Shown here: piece by piece, positions 16,185 to 24,756 of the stretch | Layout: each line of letters starts with the position of its first letter | Position numbering within the stretch: the first letter of the stretch is position 1 | Assembly (NCBI RefSeq): GCF_001493375.1 | Contig: NZ_LN929755.1 | Location: 121,161 to 185,160 of the forward strand | DNA: 64,000 bases | Direction: 5' to 3' | DNA from: Streptomyces specialis | Lineage (GTDB): Bacteria; Actinomycetota; Actinomycetes; Streptomycetales; Streptomycetaceae | Translations under genes and position numbers: made by a program | Notes under the pieces: generated by a model | What the model was told of the DNA's origin: nothing | The model's database searches: none | Seen by the model: the letters and a program-made list of their open reading frames with translations, nothing else

Positions 16185-16958
16185 TCAGCCGCCGCCGTGC
16201 CGGTGGATCAGGCGCAGGGCCTCGTCCCGGTCGCGCCGGTCGAGGGCGTCGACCAGGTCGGCGTGCAGGCGGTGCCGGTCCCCGAGGTGGGCGGTCAGCG
16301 GGCGCTCGCCGTCCGGGTGGACGGCGACGGTGTGCCCCTGGATGAGGTCGAGCAGGCTGGTGTAGAGCGAACGCAGCAGCGTGTTCGGGCTGACCGCGGC
16401 TATCCGGGCGTGCAGCCGCCAGTTCGCCCGCACGAACGCGTCCGGGTCCTCGGCCGCGACCGCCGCCTCCATCACGGCGAGGTGCCGCCGCAGGTCCGCG
16501 ATGTCCGCCGGGGAGGCGTGCCACAGCGCGTCCTCCACCAGCAGCGGGTCGAGGGCGTCGCGGACGCGCATCGCGTCGGAGACGTCGGCCGCGGCGGCGT
16601 CCAGGGCCAGCACCGAGTTCCCCAGCCGGACCATCGGCGACTGCTCGGCGGCGAACAGCCCGCCGCCCGGCCCCGGTCTGACCGTGACCAGGCCGCGGGC
16701 CTGGAGCAGCCGCAGGGTCTCGTTGAACGTGCCGACCGAGACGCCGCACCGCCGGCGCAGCTCCTCCTTGGTGCCGAGCCGGGCGCCCGGCTCGGTGTCG
16801 GCCACCAGCGCGGCGATCCGTTCGGCGGCCATCCCGGCGCGGGAGCCGGCGGCGCGGTCCCAGTCCCCGCGCCGCAGCGCCGGCTGCGCCCCGGCCGCCC
16901 GTTCGGCGGCGGGCGTGTCCGCCGCGCGCCCCGACGCGTCCCTGTCCCCGACTGTCAC
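16185..16958 (-). CDS. GntR-family regulator with FCD ligand domain
   Basis: This 257-residue protein has an N-terminal GntR winged helix (LGTKEELRRRCGVSVGTFNETLRLLQ, then GLVTVRPGPGGG, about residues 60-105) and an all-helical FCD domain (DAMRVRDALDPLLVEDAL, WRLHARIAAVSPN, HRLHADLVDALDRRD). The spaced His and Asp/Asn residues are those that bind metal and an organic acid in FadR/GntR members. The GTG start at 16958 is preceded by GGGAG. It is divergent from the flavin reductase remnant and monooxygenase, which it probably controls through the intergenic region 16959-17080. It lies in tandem with the IclR gene. Confidence 0.9.
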   Translation of the reverse strand: MTVGDRDASGRAADTPAAERAAGAQPALRRGDWDRAAGSRAGMAAERIAALVADTEPGARLGTKEELRRRCGVSVGTFNETLRLLQARGLVTVRPGPGGGLFAAEQSPMVRLGNSVLALDAAAADVSDAMRVRDALDPLLVEDALWHASPADIADLRRHLAVMEAAVAAEDPDAFVRANWRLHARIAAVSPNTLLRSLYTSLLDLIQGHTVAVHPDGERPLTAHLGDRHRLHADLVDALDRRDRDEALRLIHRHGGG

Positions 16959-17080
16959 GCGTCTCCCTCGCCGTGCCCGACCGGTCCCGGAGGTGACCGG
17001 AATTGATAGTGACGAATAGCTTCGCACCCCTTGACGGCCCGCGTAAACGAGGAGCAATCTCACCCTGATCATCATGGTGA

Positions 17081-17365
17081 ATAGCTGCCGGGAGGCCGCC
17101 GTGGCAGGTGCGGGCGCCGGGCCGGCTGGTGTGCGAGGTGACCCGGACCGTGGAGGGCGGCGATCACCCGCTGCTCCTCGGGACGGCGACCCACGCCAGG
17201 ACCGGCACGGCGGCGCCGCTGGTCCACGCCCACCGCGCGTTCGGCACCCACGCGGTCCTGGACCTCCGGCCGCGCCCCACCATCGCCGACCACGTCCGGG
17301 CCTGCGCCCGGCGACCTCGACCGGGGCCGAGGGTTCCGGGGAGAAACGGAAGAGGGAGACCATGA
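17081..17365 (+). pseudogene. Flavin reductase remnant (C-terminal part)
   Basis: The frame is open from just after an in-frame TGA (17078-17080) and encodes about 94 residues. These include PWQVRAPGRLVCEVTRTVEG followed by GDH and LLLGTATHA, the conserved C-terminal core of the flavin reductase (FMN-binding split barrel) family. The N-terminal half is absent. It ends in an ATGA overlap with the downstream flavin oxygenase, the arrangement expected of an intact reductase-oxygenase operon. It is therefore probably a decayed or deleted reductase component. A sequence error upstream could also have broken a functional gene. Identification rests mainly on the CEV..GGDH.LL.G pattern. Confidence 0.55.
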
Positions 17366-18537
17366 CGACGACCGACGACGATCTCGTCGCCAGGGCCGTG
17401 GCGCTCCAGCCGCTGCTGCGCGAGCACGCGGCGCGGACGGAGACCGGCCGGCGCGTCCCCGACGAGGTGATCGACGCGCTGGACGAGGCGGGCCTGTTCC
17501 GGCTCGCCACCCCCCGGCGGTACGGCGGCCACCAGAGCGACATGCGGACCATGCTGAACGTCTCGGCCGCGCTCGCCGAGGGGGACGGCTCCACCTCCTG
17601 GGTGGTCACCCTCGTCAACGTGTGCAACTGGCTGACCAGCCTCTTCCCCGCCCGGGCCCAGGACGACGTGTTCGGCGGCCGGCCCGGCGCCCGGGTCGCC
17701 GGGGTGCTCAGCCCCACCTCCACGGCCCGCCGGGTGGCGGGCGGCTGGCGCGTCACGGGCCGCTGGTACTACACCTCCGGCTCCTGGCACGCGCACTGGG
17801 CCGTGCTGGGCGTGCCGCTCACCGACGACTCCGGCGAGGTCGTGGACCAGGGCCTGGCGCTGGTGCCCCGGGAGGATCTGGAGCTGGAGGAGACGTGGTT
17901 CGTGGCCGGGATGCGCGGCACCGGCAGCAACTGCCTGATCGGGAAGGACGTGTTCGTCCCCGAGTACCGCGTGCTGTCGGTGCCGGCCGCGATCGAGGGC
18001 GACTATCCGACGGAGCGGAAGGACGAGGTGTTCCCCCGCGCCTCCTTCGTGCCGGTCCTCGCGCTGGTCCTGGCCGGGCCACAGCTCGGGCTGGGGCGCG
18101 CCGCGCTGGCGTACGTCACCTCGAAGGCCGCCACGAAGCCGATCTCGTACACCTTCTACGAGACGCAGGCCGAGTCGGTGGCGGTGCAGACGCGGGTCGC
18201 GGAAGCCGCGATGCGCGTCGACACGGCCTGGCTGCACGCCCACCGCGCCGCCGACGACATCGACGCGGCGGCCCGGCGCGGCGAGTACCTCGACTTCCTC
18301 ACCCGCGCCCGGGTGCGGGCCGACACCGGCCACGCCATCCGCAACACGATCGACGCCATCCAGGACCTCGTGGATGTCCACGGCGCGGGCACGTTCGCCG
18401 AGGTCAACCCGCTCCAGCGGATCTGGCGCGACGCCAACACCGCCGCCCGGCACGCGGTCGCCGCGCCGATGGTCGGCATGGAGGTCTACGGCAAGGCGCT
18501 GCTCGGCGTCGAGGAGCGGATCACCCCGCTCGTGTGA
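17362..18537 (+). CDS. Acyl-CoA dehydrogenase-fold flavin monooxygenase, HsaA/HpaH-like
   Basis: This 391-residue protein has the acyl-CoA dehydrogenase fold: N-terminal helices, a middle beta domain (GGWRVTGRWYYTSGSWHAHW), then a C-terminal helical bundle ending in VDVHGAGTFAEVNPLQRIWRD. Group D two-component flavin monooxygenases such as HsaA and hydroxyphenylacetate hydroxylase share this middle-domain pattern and use reduced flavin supplied by a separate reductase. The ATG at 17362 follows AGAGGGAG and overlaps the reductase remnant. With its reductase broken it would need another flavin reductase in the cell. A desulfurisation or dibenzothiophene-type role is also possible. Confidence 0.82.
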   Translation: MTTTDDDLVARAVALQPLLREHAARTETGRRVPDEVIDALDEAGLFRLATPRRYGGHQSDMRTMLNVSAALAEGDGSTSWVVTLVNVCNWLTSLFPARAQDDVFGGRPGARVAGVLSPTSTARRVAGGWRVTGRWYYTSGSWHAHWAVLGVPLTDDSGEVVDQGLALVPREDLELEETWFVAGMRGTGSNCLIGKDVFVPEYRVLSVPAAIEGDYPTERKDEVFPRASFVPVLALVLAGPQLGLGRAALAYVTSKAATKPISYTFYETQAESVAVQTRVAEAAMRVDTAWLHAHRAADDIDAAARRGEYLDFLTRARVRADTGHAIRNTIDAIQDLVDVHGAGTFAEVNPLQRIWRDANTAARHAVAAPMVGMEVYGKALLGVEERITPLV

Positions 18538-18562
18538 GCCGTCCGGGCCTCGCGGGCGCGCC

Positions 18563-19297
18563 TCAGTCCAGCAGGCCCAGCACCGGCAGCAGTCCGCGCT
18601 CGCCGGTGCGGGGCTCGCCGGGCAGGATGTAGGCGCGCAGCCCGGACGCCGACGCGCCGCCGTCGCGGACCGGGTTGTCGCCGACCATCAGGGCCGCCCG
18701 CGGGTCGGTCCCCAGCGCGGCGCACGCCGTGCGGAACAGCTCGGGGTCCGGCTTCTCGCGGCCCAGCTCGTAGGACAGGACGCAGGTCTCAATCAGGTGG
18801 TCGAGACCGTGGTGCTTGAGGTGGACGCGCAGGTCCCAGGCGAAGTCGCTGACGATGCCGATCCGCAGCCCGCGTTCCCGCAGCGCGCGCAGCACCGGCC
18901 CGGTGTCCCGGTAGGGCAGCCACATGTCGGGGGCCCGCAGCACGTCGTACGCCGCCTCCTCCGCGCCGCGCAGGAAGTCCACCCGCTCCCACCAGGCGCG
19001 CATGGCCCGCCAGTGCCGTTCGACGGACAGGTCGCGGCCGGTCTGGAGCGCGGCGACATCGGGGCGCGCGTACGCCTCGGCGAGCTGCCGGGCGGTCGCG
19101 TCCAGGGCGCCGTCCCGGTCGAGGAGCGCGGAGCGGCCGGTGGCGGCGCCGACGCGGCGGAGCCAGGTCTCCAGGTCGGCCAGGTGGAAGATCGTGTTGC
19201 TGAAGTCGAACAGCACGGTCGTCAGCGGCGGTACGGGCTCGGCCATCTGCCGTTCGGTGGGCCGGTAGGCGCTGGGTATGTCGAACAGGCTGTGCAT
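18563..19297 (-). CDS. HAD-superfamily protein with altered motif I
   Basis: This 244-residue HAD protein has a helical cap domain. Motif I reads LFDFSNTIFH: the nucleophilic Asp is kept, but the usual second Asp two residues later is Ser. Motif II is IGIVSDFAWD, motif III lies in ELGREKPDPELF, and motif IV is LMVGDNPVRDGG. The second Asp is the acid/base of HAD phosphatases, so the protein may be a poor phosphatase or have other chemistry, as dehalogenases and phosphonatases do with substitutions there. The ATG at 19297 overlaps the DeoR stop (TGATG). As the last gene of the polyol operon it may act on a sugar phosphate, but that is inference. Confidence 0.85.
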   Translation of the reverse strand: MHSLFDIPSAYRPTERQMAEPVPPLTTVLFDFSNTIFHLADLETWLRRVGAATGRSALLDRDGALDATARQLAEAYARPDVAALQTGRDLSVERHWRAMRAWWERVDFLRGAEEAAYDVLRAPDMWLPYRDTGPVLRALRERGLRIGIVSDFAWDLRVHLKHHGLDHLIETCVLSYELGREKPDPELFRTACAALGTDPRAALMVGDNPVRDGGASASGLRAYILPGEPRTGERGLLPVLGLLD

Positions 19298-20106
19298 CAG
19301 CAGGTGCCCTCCGGGGCGGTGGTGGTCTCGACGGGAACGCCGAGCGCGCCGAGGGCATCGATCTCCTCGGCGGGGGTGGCGGCGTCGGTGATGACCGCCT
19401 CGTAGCCGGTGGCGGTGCCGTAGGCGTGGGTGGCGGTCTTGCCGAACTTGGAGTGGTCCACCAGCAGCAGGGCGCGGGCGGCGGAGGCCAGCATGGCCTC
19501 CTTCACCTCCACGAACTCGCGCATCGGGTGGTAGAGCCGCCCCTGGAGGACGGCGGTGGCGGACATCAGGGCGACGTCGGCGTGGAGGCGGGCCAGGGCG
19601 CGGGCGACCTCGGGGCCGGTGCAGCAGTTGAACTCGCCGCGGTAGTGCCCCCCGAGGAGGGTGACGTCGGCGCCGGGCGCGGCGGCGGCCATCCGCTGCG
19701 CGACCCCGACGGAGTTGGTGACGACGGTGAGCTGCTCGATCCCGGCGAGCGCGGCGGCCAGCGGGTACAGCGTGGTGGAGTCGTCCACCAGGAGGGTGCT
19801 GCCCGGCGCGATCCGGGCCGCCGCCGCCGCGCACAGGGCGCTCTTGACGGCGAGGTTGGCGTCGACGCGGAACCGGGTGGCGGTCTCCATGGTGAGCGCG
19901 GGGTAGGCGACGGCGCGCCCGCGTTCCTTGCGGAGGAGGTGGCGGGCGGCCAGGTCGTCCAGGTCGCGGTGCATCGTCATCAGGCTGACGCCGAAGCGCT
20001 CGGCGAGGGCGCCGATACCGGACTCGCCCTCCGCCACGACGTGCCGCAGGACGGCCTGCCGCCGCTCCTCGACGGCGGCCTGGGACAGCCGTGCCTTGGT
20101 GGGCAC
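19297..20106 (-). CDS. DeoR-family transcriptional repressor
   Basis: This 269-residue regulator has a DeoR helix-turn-helix (IGALAERFGVSLMTMHRDLDDL, about residues 30-52) and a sugar-phosphate sensor domain with STLLVDDSTTLYPLA, LTVVTNSVGVAQRM, VTLLGGHYRGEFNCCTG and LLLVDHSKFGKTA. DeoR proteins repress sugar and polyol operons until a phosphorylated intermediate binds. It sits inside the operon it probably controls, 39 bp after the polyol dehydrogenase and overlapping the HAD gene. A candidate operator with repeated TTGTTA elements lies before the first gene of the operon, at 24698-24724. Confidence 0.92.
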   Translation of the reverse strand: MPTKARLSQAAVEERRQAVLRHVVAEGESGIGALAERFGVSLMTMHRDLDDLAARHLLRKERGRAVAYPALTMETATRFRVDANLAVKSALCAAAAARIAPGSTLLVDDSTTLYPLAAALAGIEQLTVVTNSVGVAQRMAAAAPGADVTLLGGHYRGEFNCCTGPEVARALARLHADVALMSATAVLQGRLYHPMREFVEVKEAMLASAARALLLVDHSKFGKTATHAYGTATGYEAVITDAATPAEEIDALGALGVPVETTTAPEGTC

Positions 20107-20145
20107 GCGGCGCCTCCTTCTCCCGGTCTCCCGATCGCTCGCTGC

Positions 20146-21162
20146 TCAGCTCGGCCCCGGACGCACCACGGACTTGATGGCCCTGGGATCGCGGGCCGTG
20201 GCCGTGAGCGCCTGTTCGGTCTCGTCCAGACCGTACCGGTGGGTGATCAGCGGTTCCAGGGCCACCTCTCCCGAGGCGGCCAGCGCGATCGCGGTGGGCC
20301 AGGTGTTGGCGTACCGGAAGGTGCCGGTGACCTGGATCTCGTAGTTCTGGACGTGGGCCAGCGGCAGCGGGATCGAGTCGCCGCCCATGCCGACGAGAAC
20401 GGCGTGCCCGGCGCGGCCGACGACGCGGATCGCCTCGTCCGCGACGGCCGGCACGCCGGAGCACTCCAGCAGCACGTCCGGCTCGAACCCGGTGTCCGCG
20501 AGCCGGGTGTGGCGGACGTCCACGGTGTCGGTGGCGCCCAGTCGCCGCGCGGTGTCCAGGCGGTGGGGCTCGACGTCGGTGACGACGACCTCGGTGGCGC
20601 CGAAGGCGCGGGCGGTCTGGGCCGCGACCAGGCCGATGGGCCCGGCGCCGGTGACCAGGACCCGGGAGCCGGCCGTGATCTGTCCCTTGCGGCAGGCCCA
20701 GACGCCGACCGAGAGCGGTTCGAGGAGGGCGGCGGTCTCGGCGGTCAGGCTGCCGGGCACGGGGTGCGCGAAGTCCTCATCCACGGCGACGTACTCGCAC
20801 AGGGCGCCGTCCACCGGGGGCGTGGCGTAGAAGGAGACGTCGGGGCAGAGGTTGTACCGGCCGTGGCGGCACTGGGCGCAGCGTCCGCACGGCACGCCGG
20901 GTTCGACGGACACCACGTCGCCGGGCCGGTGGCGGCGGGCGCCGGGGCCGAGGGCGACGACGGTGCCGCCGGGTTCGTGGCCCAGGACCATGGGGGCGCG
21001 AACGACGAAGTCCCCGATGCGGCCGTGCTGGTAGTAGTGCACGTCGGAGCCGCAGATGCCGACGGCCTCGACGCGGACGAGGACCTGGCCGGGGCCGGGC
21101 GCGGGCACCGGGCGTTCCTCGACCACCAGATCCCGGGGGGCGCGCAGCAGCGCGGCGCGCAT
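20146..21162 (-). CDS. Zinc-dependent polyol/sorbitol dehydrogenase
   Basis: This 338-residue medium-chain dehydrogenase has catalytic zinc Cys in GICGSDVHYYQHG, GHE in VLGHEPGGTV, a structural zinc cluster (CGRCAQCRHGRYNLC) and the NAD motif GAGPIGLVAA. CGSDVHYY is typical of the sorbitol/xylitol dehydrogenase branch. It should oxidise the polyol brought in by the adjacent transporter to a ketose. The ATG at 21162 begins the conserved family N-terminus (MRAALLRAPRDL). No stop codon separates it from the upstream permease frame, so on this sequence the two read as one polypeptide. A lost stop or small sequencing error is likely. Confidence 0.9.
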   Translation of the reverse strand: MRAALLRAPRDLVVEERPVPAPGPGQVLVRVEAVGICGSDVHYYQHGRIGDFVVRAPMVLGHEPGGTVVALGPGARRHRPGDVVSVEPGVPCGRCAQCRHGRYNLCPDVSFYATPPVDGALCEYVAVDEDFAHPVPGSLTAETAALLEPLSVGVWACRKGQITAGSRVLVTGAGPIGLVAAQTARAFGATEVVVTDVEPHRLDTARRLGATDTVDVRHTRLADTGFEPDVLLECSGVPAVADEAIRVVGRAGHAVLVGMGGDSIPLPLAHVQNYEIQVTGTFRYANTWPTAIALAASGEVALEPLITHRYGLDETEQALTATARDPRAIKSVVRPGPS

Positions 21163-21240
21163 GGTCGGGGGAACGGCGGGGGGCAGTTTTCCACATCCGT
21201 CGCGGCCGCCGCGGGCGCACGGGGGGGCGCAGTGTGGGTT

Positions 21241-22086
21241 CACTGCTCCCATGGTGAGGCCGGTCACCAGCCAGCGGCGCACGGCGAGTCCGACGAGGAC
21301 CATCGGTACCACCACGACGGTGCCGATGGCGGTGAGCTGCCCCCAGTCGACACCGGTCTGGGTGACGAGCTGGCTGGCGGCGATGGGCAGGGTCTGGGTG
21401 TCGGGGCCGGTGAGCACAAGGGCGAACGCGTAGTCGTTCCACGCGAAGACCAGGCACAGGACGAACGTGGTGACCAGGCCCGGCCGGGTCAGCGGCAGCA
21501 CGACGCGGGTGAACGCCTGCCACGGGGTGCAGCCCGCGACCTGCGCCGACTCCTCCAGGGACGGCGGGAGTTCGGCGAAGAAGGCGCTCAGCAGCCAGAT
21601 CGCGAACGGCAGGTTGAAGCTGAGGTAGGCCAGGATCAGGCCGGGCAGGGTGTCGATGAGGCCGAGGAACCGGAAGATGAGGAAGACCGGCAGGGCCACG
21701 GCGGCGATCGGCGCCATGCGGGTGGAGATGATCCAGAACGACAGGTGGTGCTTGCCGCGCATGCGGCTGCGGGCCAGGCCGTATCCGGCGAGGGCGCCGA
21801 GGCCGGTGGCCAGCAGCGCGGAGGCGCCGGCCGCGACGACGCTGTTGCGGAGGTAGGGCCAGAGGCTGTTGGCGCCGCCGAACAGGTTCTCGTAGTTGTC
21901 GAGGGTGGGGGTGAACCACAGGTCGGGGCTGCCCGCGGTGATGTCGGCGTTGGGCTTGAGCGAGGACAGCAGCATCCAGCCGAGCGGGACGAGCGTCCAC
22001 AGCAGGGCGGCGGCCAGGACGGCGCGGCCGGTCCAGCGGGCGGCGCGGCCGGGCGTCATCGGGCCGGTGGCGGAGGTGGTGCTCAT
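21241..22086 (-). CDS. ABC sugar/polyol permease 2, MalG/SmoG-like, no own stop
   Basis: This permease of about 282 residues has six predicted membrane helices and the EAA loop LEESAQVAGCTPWQAFTRVVL. N-terminal VPLGWMLLSSLKPNADI and C-terminal RRWLVTGLTMGAV are typical of MalG-type carbohydrate permeases. The ATG at 22086 overlaps the stop of permease 1 (ATGA). After GAV, where such proteins normally end within a few residues, the frame continues through 26 low-complexity codons into the dehydrogenase. A TGA is present in another frame exactly there (GAGCAGTGA), so a one-base error is the simplest explanation. No ATPase is nearby; Streptomyces transporters of this kind commonly share MsiK. 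Confidence 0.88.
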
Positions 22087-23179
22087 CGGGGCGTCCCGTT
22101 CCGGTCGAGGAGGCGGACGAAGTAGCGGGCGACGACGGTCGTGACGGCCAGCATCAGCAGGCCGGTGACGGCGGCGTAGCCGAAGTCGAAGAAGCGGAAC
22201 GCCGTTTCGTAGAGCCGGATCGACGCGGTCTTGGTGGCGTCGGCGGGGCCGCCGCCGGTGGTGTTCCAGATGATGTCGAAGTAGCGCAGCGCGTCCATGG
22301 AGCGGATCAGCAGCGCCACCAGCAGCACGGGCGCGATGGACGGCAGCACGATGTGGCGCAGGGTGCGCAGGGTGCCGGCGCCGTCGAGGGACGCCGCCTC
22401 CAGCACACTGGCCGGCACGGAGGTGAGTCCGGCCAGGGCGATGAGGGTGACCAGCGGGGTCCACTCCCAGACGTCCATGAGGGTCACGGCGGCGAAGGCC
22501 GTCGTCTTGTCCGCCATCACGTCGCCGGAGTAGCCGGCCTGTTCCAGCAGCCAGGCGTAGAGGCCGAAGGTGGAGTCGGTGAGGAAGCGGCCCAGCAGGC
22601 CCACGATGACCGGGGCGACGAACATGGGCAGCAGCAGGAGGCTGAGCGCGGTGTTGCGGCCGTGCCGCAGCCGCCACAGGAAGACGGCCAGGACGGTGCC
22701 GAGCACCATCTCGGTGCCGACGGTGACGGCGAAGTAGCCGGCGGTGCGGGCCCAGACCCAGGCCATGTCGGGGTCGTCGAGGAGGCGGGACCAGTTGTCG
22801 GCGCCCACCGCCTCAAGGCGCAGCCCGCCCAGCAGGTGGACGCGGCTGAAGCTCATCGCCACCACGGCGGCGAACGGCAGGATCGACAGGGCGGCCAGCA
22901 GCAGCAGCCCGGGGGCCATCATGCGGCCGGTGAAGCCGGGCAGCGGGACGCGGGCGCGGCGGGGGGGGGGGGCGGGGGGGCGGGCCGGGGGGGCGGGGGG
23001 GGCCGCTCCCCCTTCTACAACACTCCAGACGCCGCGAGCGGGAGGCACAACCCCTTGCCGCTTGTCTCTTTGATAAAACTATTGGGGGGGGGGGCGGCGG
23101 GCGGGGGGCGGGGGGGGGGGCGGGCGGGCGCGGCGGGGCGCGGCCCGGTCGGCCGGGTACCGGTCAGCGGAGTGTTCAT
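22083..23179 (-). CDS. ABC sugar/polyol permease 1, broken by assembly join
   Basis: The coherent part (22083 to about 22956) encodes a MalF-type permease: first helix APGLLLLAALSILPFAAVVAMSF, EAA loop LEAASLDGAGTLRTLRHIVLP, ending FVRLLDRNGTPR. Its true start is the ATG at 23177-23179, 1 nt after the SBP stop, giving MNTPLTGTRPTGPRPAAPARP. The two parts are in different frames because about 175 bp of poly-G and adapter-like bases lie between them. In the genome this is very probably one intact gene of about 310-320 codons. The same N-terminus reappears in the inverted copy at 63878. Confidence 0.8.
22957..23134. other. Assembly join: poly-G tracts and adapter trace
   Basis: Long G-runs (22961-23002 and 23083-23125) surround a short ordinary stretch and TGTCTCTT (23063-23070), the start of the Nextera mosaic end. 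Poly-G is what two-colour Illumina chemistry reports when signal is lost. The stretch interrupts the permease 1 gene. The corresponding end of the inverted arm (63923-64000) degenerates at the same point with different errors, which supports an artefact. Confidence 0.85.
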
Positions 23180-23180
23180 G

Positions 23181-24656
23181 TCAGGCCACCCACCCTCTCG
23201 CGACGACGCGGTCGATGCGGTCGGCGGCGGCGCGCATGGCGCCGGCCGGTGAGGTGTCGCCCGCGACGAGGCGGGAGAGCTGGGTGTAGAGGGCGGTGTC
23301 GCACTCGTTCCACATGGGGATCTTGGGCCGCAGCCCGATGTTCTCCTCGGCCCACGCGTCGCGCACGGCGCGGGCGGAGAGCATGTTGGGCATCGCGGAG
23401 GGGCGCTCCTGCGCGGCGACGACCTCGGGCATCTCGTAGACGGAGGTACGGGTCGGGGTGCCGCCGCCGACCTCGCTGGCGAGGTTGGCGCGCTGGGTGT
23501 CGGGGGCGGTGGCCCACACGAGGAAGAGCCAGGCCGCCTCGCGGCGTCGGCGCGGCACGGCCTCGGAGATGGCGATGCCGGTGCCGCCGTACATCCCGGC
23601 CGAGCGGGCCGGGCCCTTGGGCAGCCGCGCGTAGCCGACCTTGCCGGGCAGGACCTGCTCGTTGGAGGCGGCGAACTCGTGCCAGTTGGGGCACATCGCG
23701 AAGCGTCCGGCGCGGAATCCGGCGCCCACGCCGTCCCAGTCCCAGGTGCGGGAGCCCGGGTCGGCGACGGCAAGGAGCCGCTGGTAGAACGCGGCGGCGG
23801 CCTCGGCCTCCGGGGAGCGCAGCAGCGAGCCGCCGGGGTCGGTGGTGCCGAGGCGGCCGACGCGGGCGTCGTCCTGGAAGTACCGGCCGCCGTAGGCCCA
23901 CAGCACGTTGGAGAAGTCGCACATCAGCGCGTCGTGCTGCTTGGCCTGGTGGCCGGTGCCGTACGCGACGTCGTCGGTCTTGTCGTTGAACCAGCGGGCG
24001 ATCGCGTAGTACTGCTCCCAGGTGGTGTCGTCCGAGGGCATCGGGTCGAACCCGAGGTCGTCGGCCATCCGGTCGCGGTGCTTGGTGAACAGGTCGGCGC
24101 GGTACTGCCAGATCATCGTGGGCGAGTCGTAGGGCAGCGCGAGGATCTTCTCGGCGTCCGCGCCCTCGCCGAAGCGGCCGGCCGCGTCGAGGTGGGTGGG
24201 GATGAAGTCGCCGAAGCCGCCGGGCAGCCGGGGCAGCGCCGGGTCGTCCTGGAACTGCCGCAGGTCGGCGAAGGCCGGGGCGTAGGGGGCCAGGACCATG
24301 TAGGGGTCGGCGTAGACGACGTCGTACTCGCCGTTGCCGGAGGCGAGGTCCAGCGCGACGCGCTGGGCGAGGGCGGACAGTTCCAGCGTCACGATGGTGA
24401 CGCGGATGCCGGTCAGTTCGGTGAACGGCCGCAGGTCGGCCGCGATGGCGGCGGTGGGGGCGGTGTTCTCGGAGACGAAGTTGAGCGTGGTGCCCGCGTA
24501 GCGCCGCCAGGGCTCGGCGTCGGCGTCGAACGCCGCGTCGGCCCGGCCGCCGCAGGCGGAGAGGAAGCCGAGGGCCCCGGCCGCGGCGGTGCCGCGCAGC
24601 AGCGCGCGGCGGCCGAGCGGCAGGGCCGGGGGTCTCGCGGTGACAGGTGGGGACAT
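23181..24656 (-). CDS. Tat-exported sugar/polyol-binding lipoprotein
   Basis: This 491-residue family 1 extracellular solute-binding protein has a twin-arginine signal (LGRRALLRGTAAAGALGFLSAC) whose lipobox LSAC predicts lipidation at the Cys after Tat export. The mature part has the carbohydrate-binding pattern: LNFVSENTAPTAAIAADL, GEYDVVYADPYMVLAPY, then LALPYDSPTMIWQYRADLF and YGGTGIAISEAVPRRRREAA. It is the first gene of the polyol operon. AAGGACGAG precedes the ATG at 24656. Permease 1 begins 1 nt after its stop. A DeoR-type operator lies upstream. The sugar is not identified; the downstream dehydrogenase favours a polyol. Confidence 0.92.
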   Translation of the reverse strand: MSPPVTARPPALPLGRRALLRGTAAAGALGFLSACGGRADAAFDADAEPWRRYAGTTLNFVSENTAPTAAIAADLRPFTELTGIRVTIVTLELSALAQRVALDLASGNGEYDVVYADPYMVLAPYAPAFADLRQFQDDPALPRLPGGFGDFIPTHLDAAGRFGEGADAEKILALPYDSPTMIWQYRADLFTKHRDRMADDLGFDPMPSDDTTWEQYYAIARWFNDKTDDVAYGTGHQAKQHDALMCDFSNVLWAYGGRYFQDDARVGRLGTTDPGGSLLRSPEAEAAAAFYQRLLAVADPGSRTWDWDGVGAGFRAGRFAMCPNWHEFAASNEQVLPGKVGYARLPKGPARSAGMYGGTGIAISEAVPRRRREAAWLFLVWATAPDTQRANLASEVGGGTPTRTSVYEMPEVVAAQERPSAMPNMLSARAVRDAWAEENIGLRPKIPMWNECDTALYTQLSRLVAGDTSPAGAMRAAADRIDRVVARGWVA

Positions 24657-24697
24657 CGCGGCTCGTCCTTGGGTCGCGCGGAAGGGACGAGCGACAT

Positions 24698-24724
24698 TGT
24701 TAGCAGAACATGCCCCCGTTGTTA
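24698..24724. promoter_or_regulatory. Candidate DeoR operator before polyol operon
   Basis: TGTTAGCAGAACA (24698-24710) is an inverted repeat (TGTT/AACA), and a second TTGTTA lies at 24719-24724, giving two TTGTTA direct repeats 23 bp apart. They sit 42-68 bp upstream of the SBP start, a usual place for a DeoR repressor. The match to DeoR sites is by general pattern only. Confidence 0.4.
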
Positions 24725-24756
24725 ATACATCTTGTGAGATATTCGGAGTGCTTCTC

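Noticed and set aside
23083..23125. G-quadruplex-forming regulatory element
   Set aside because: The G-runs accompany an adapter trace, break a permease gene, and differ from the mirror copy, so they are probably sequencing noise.
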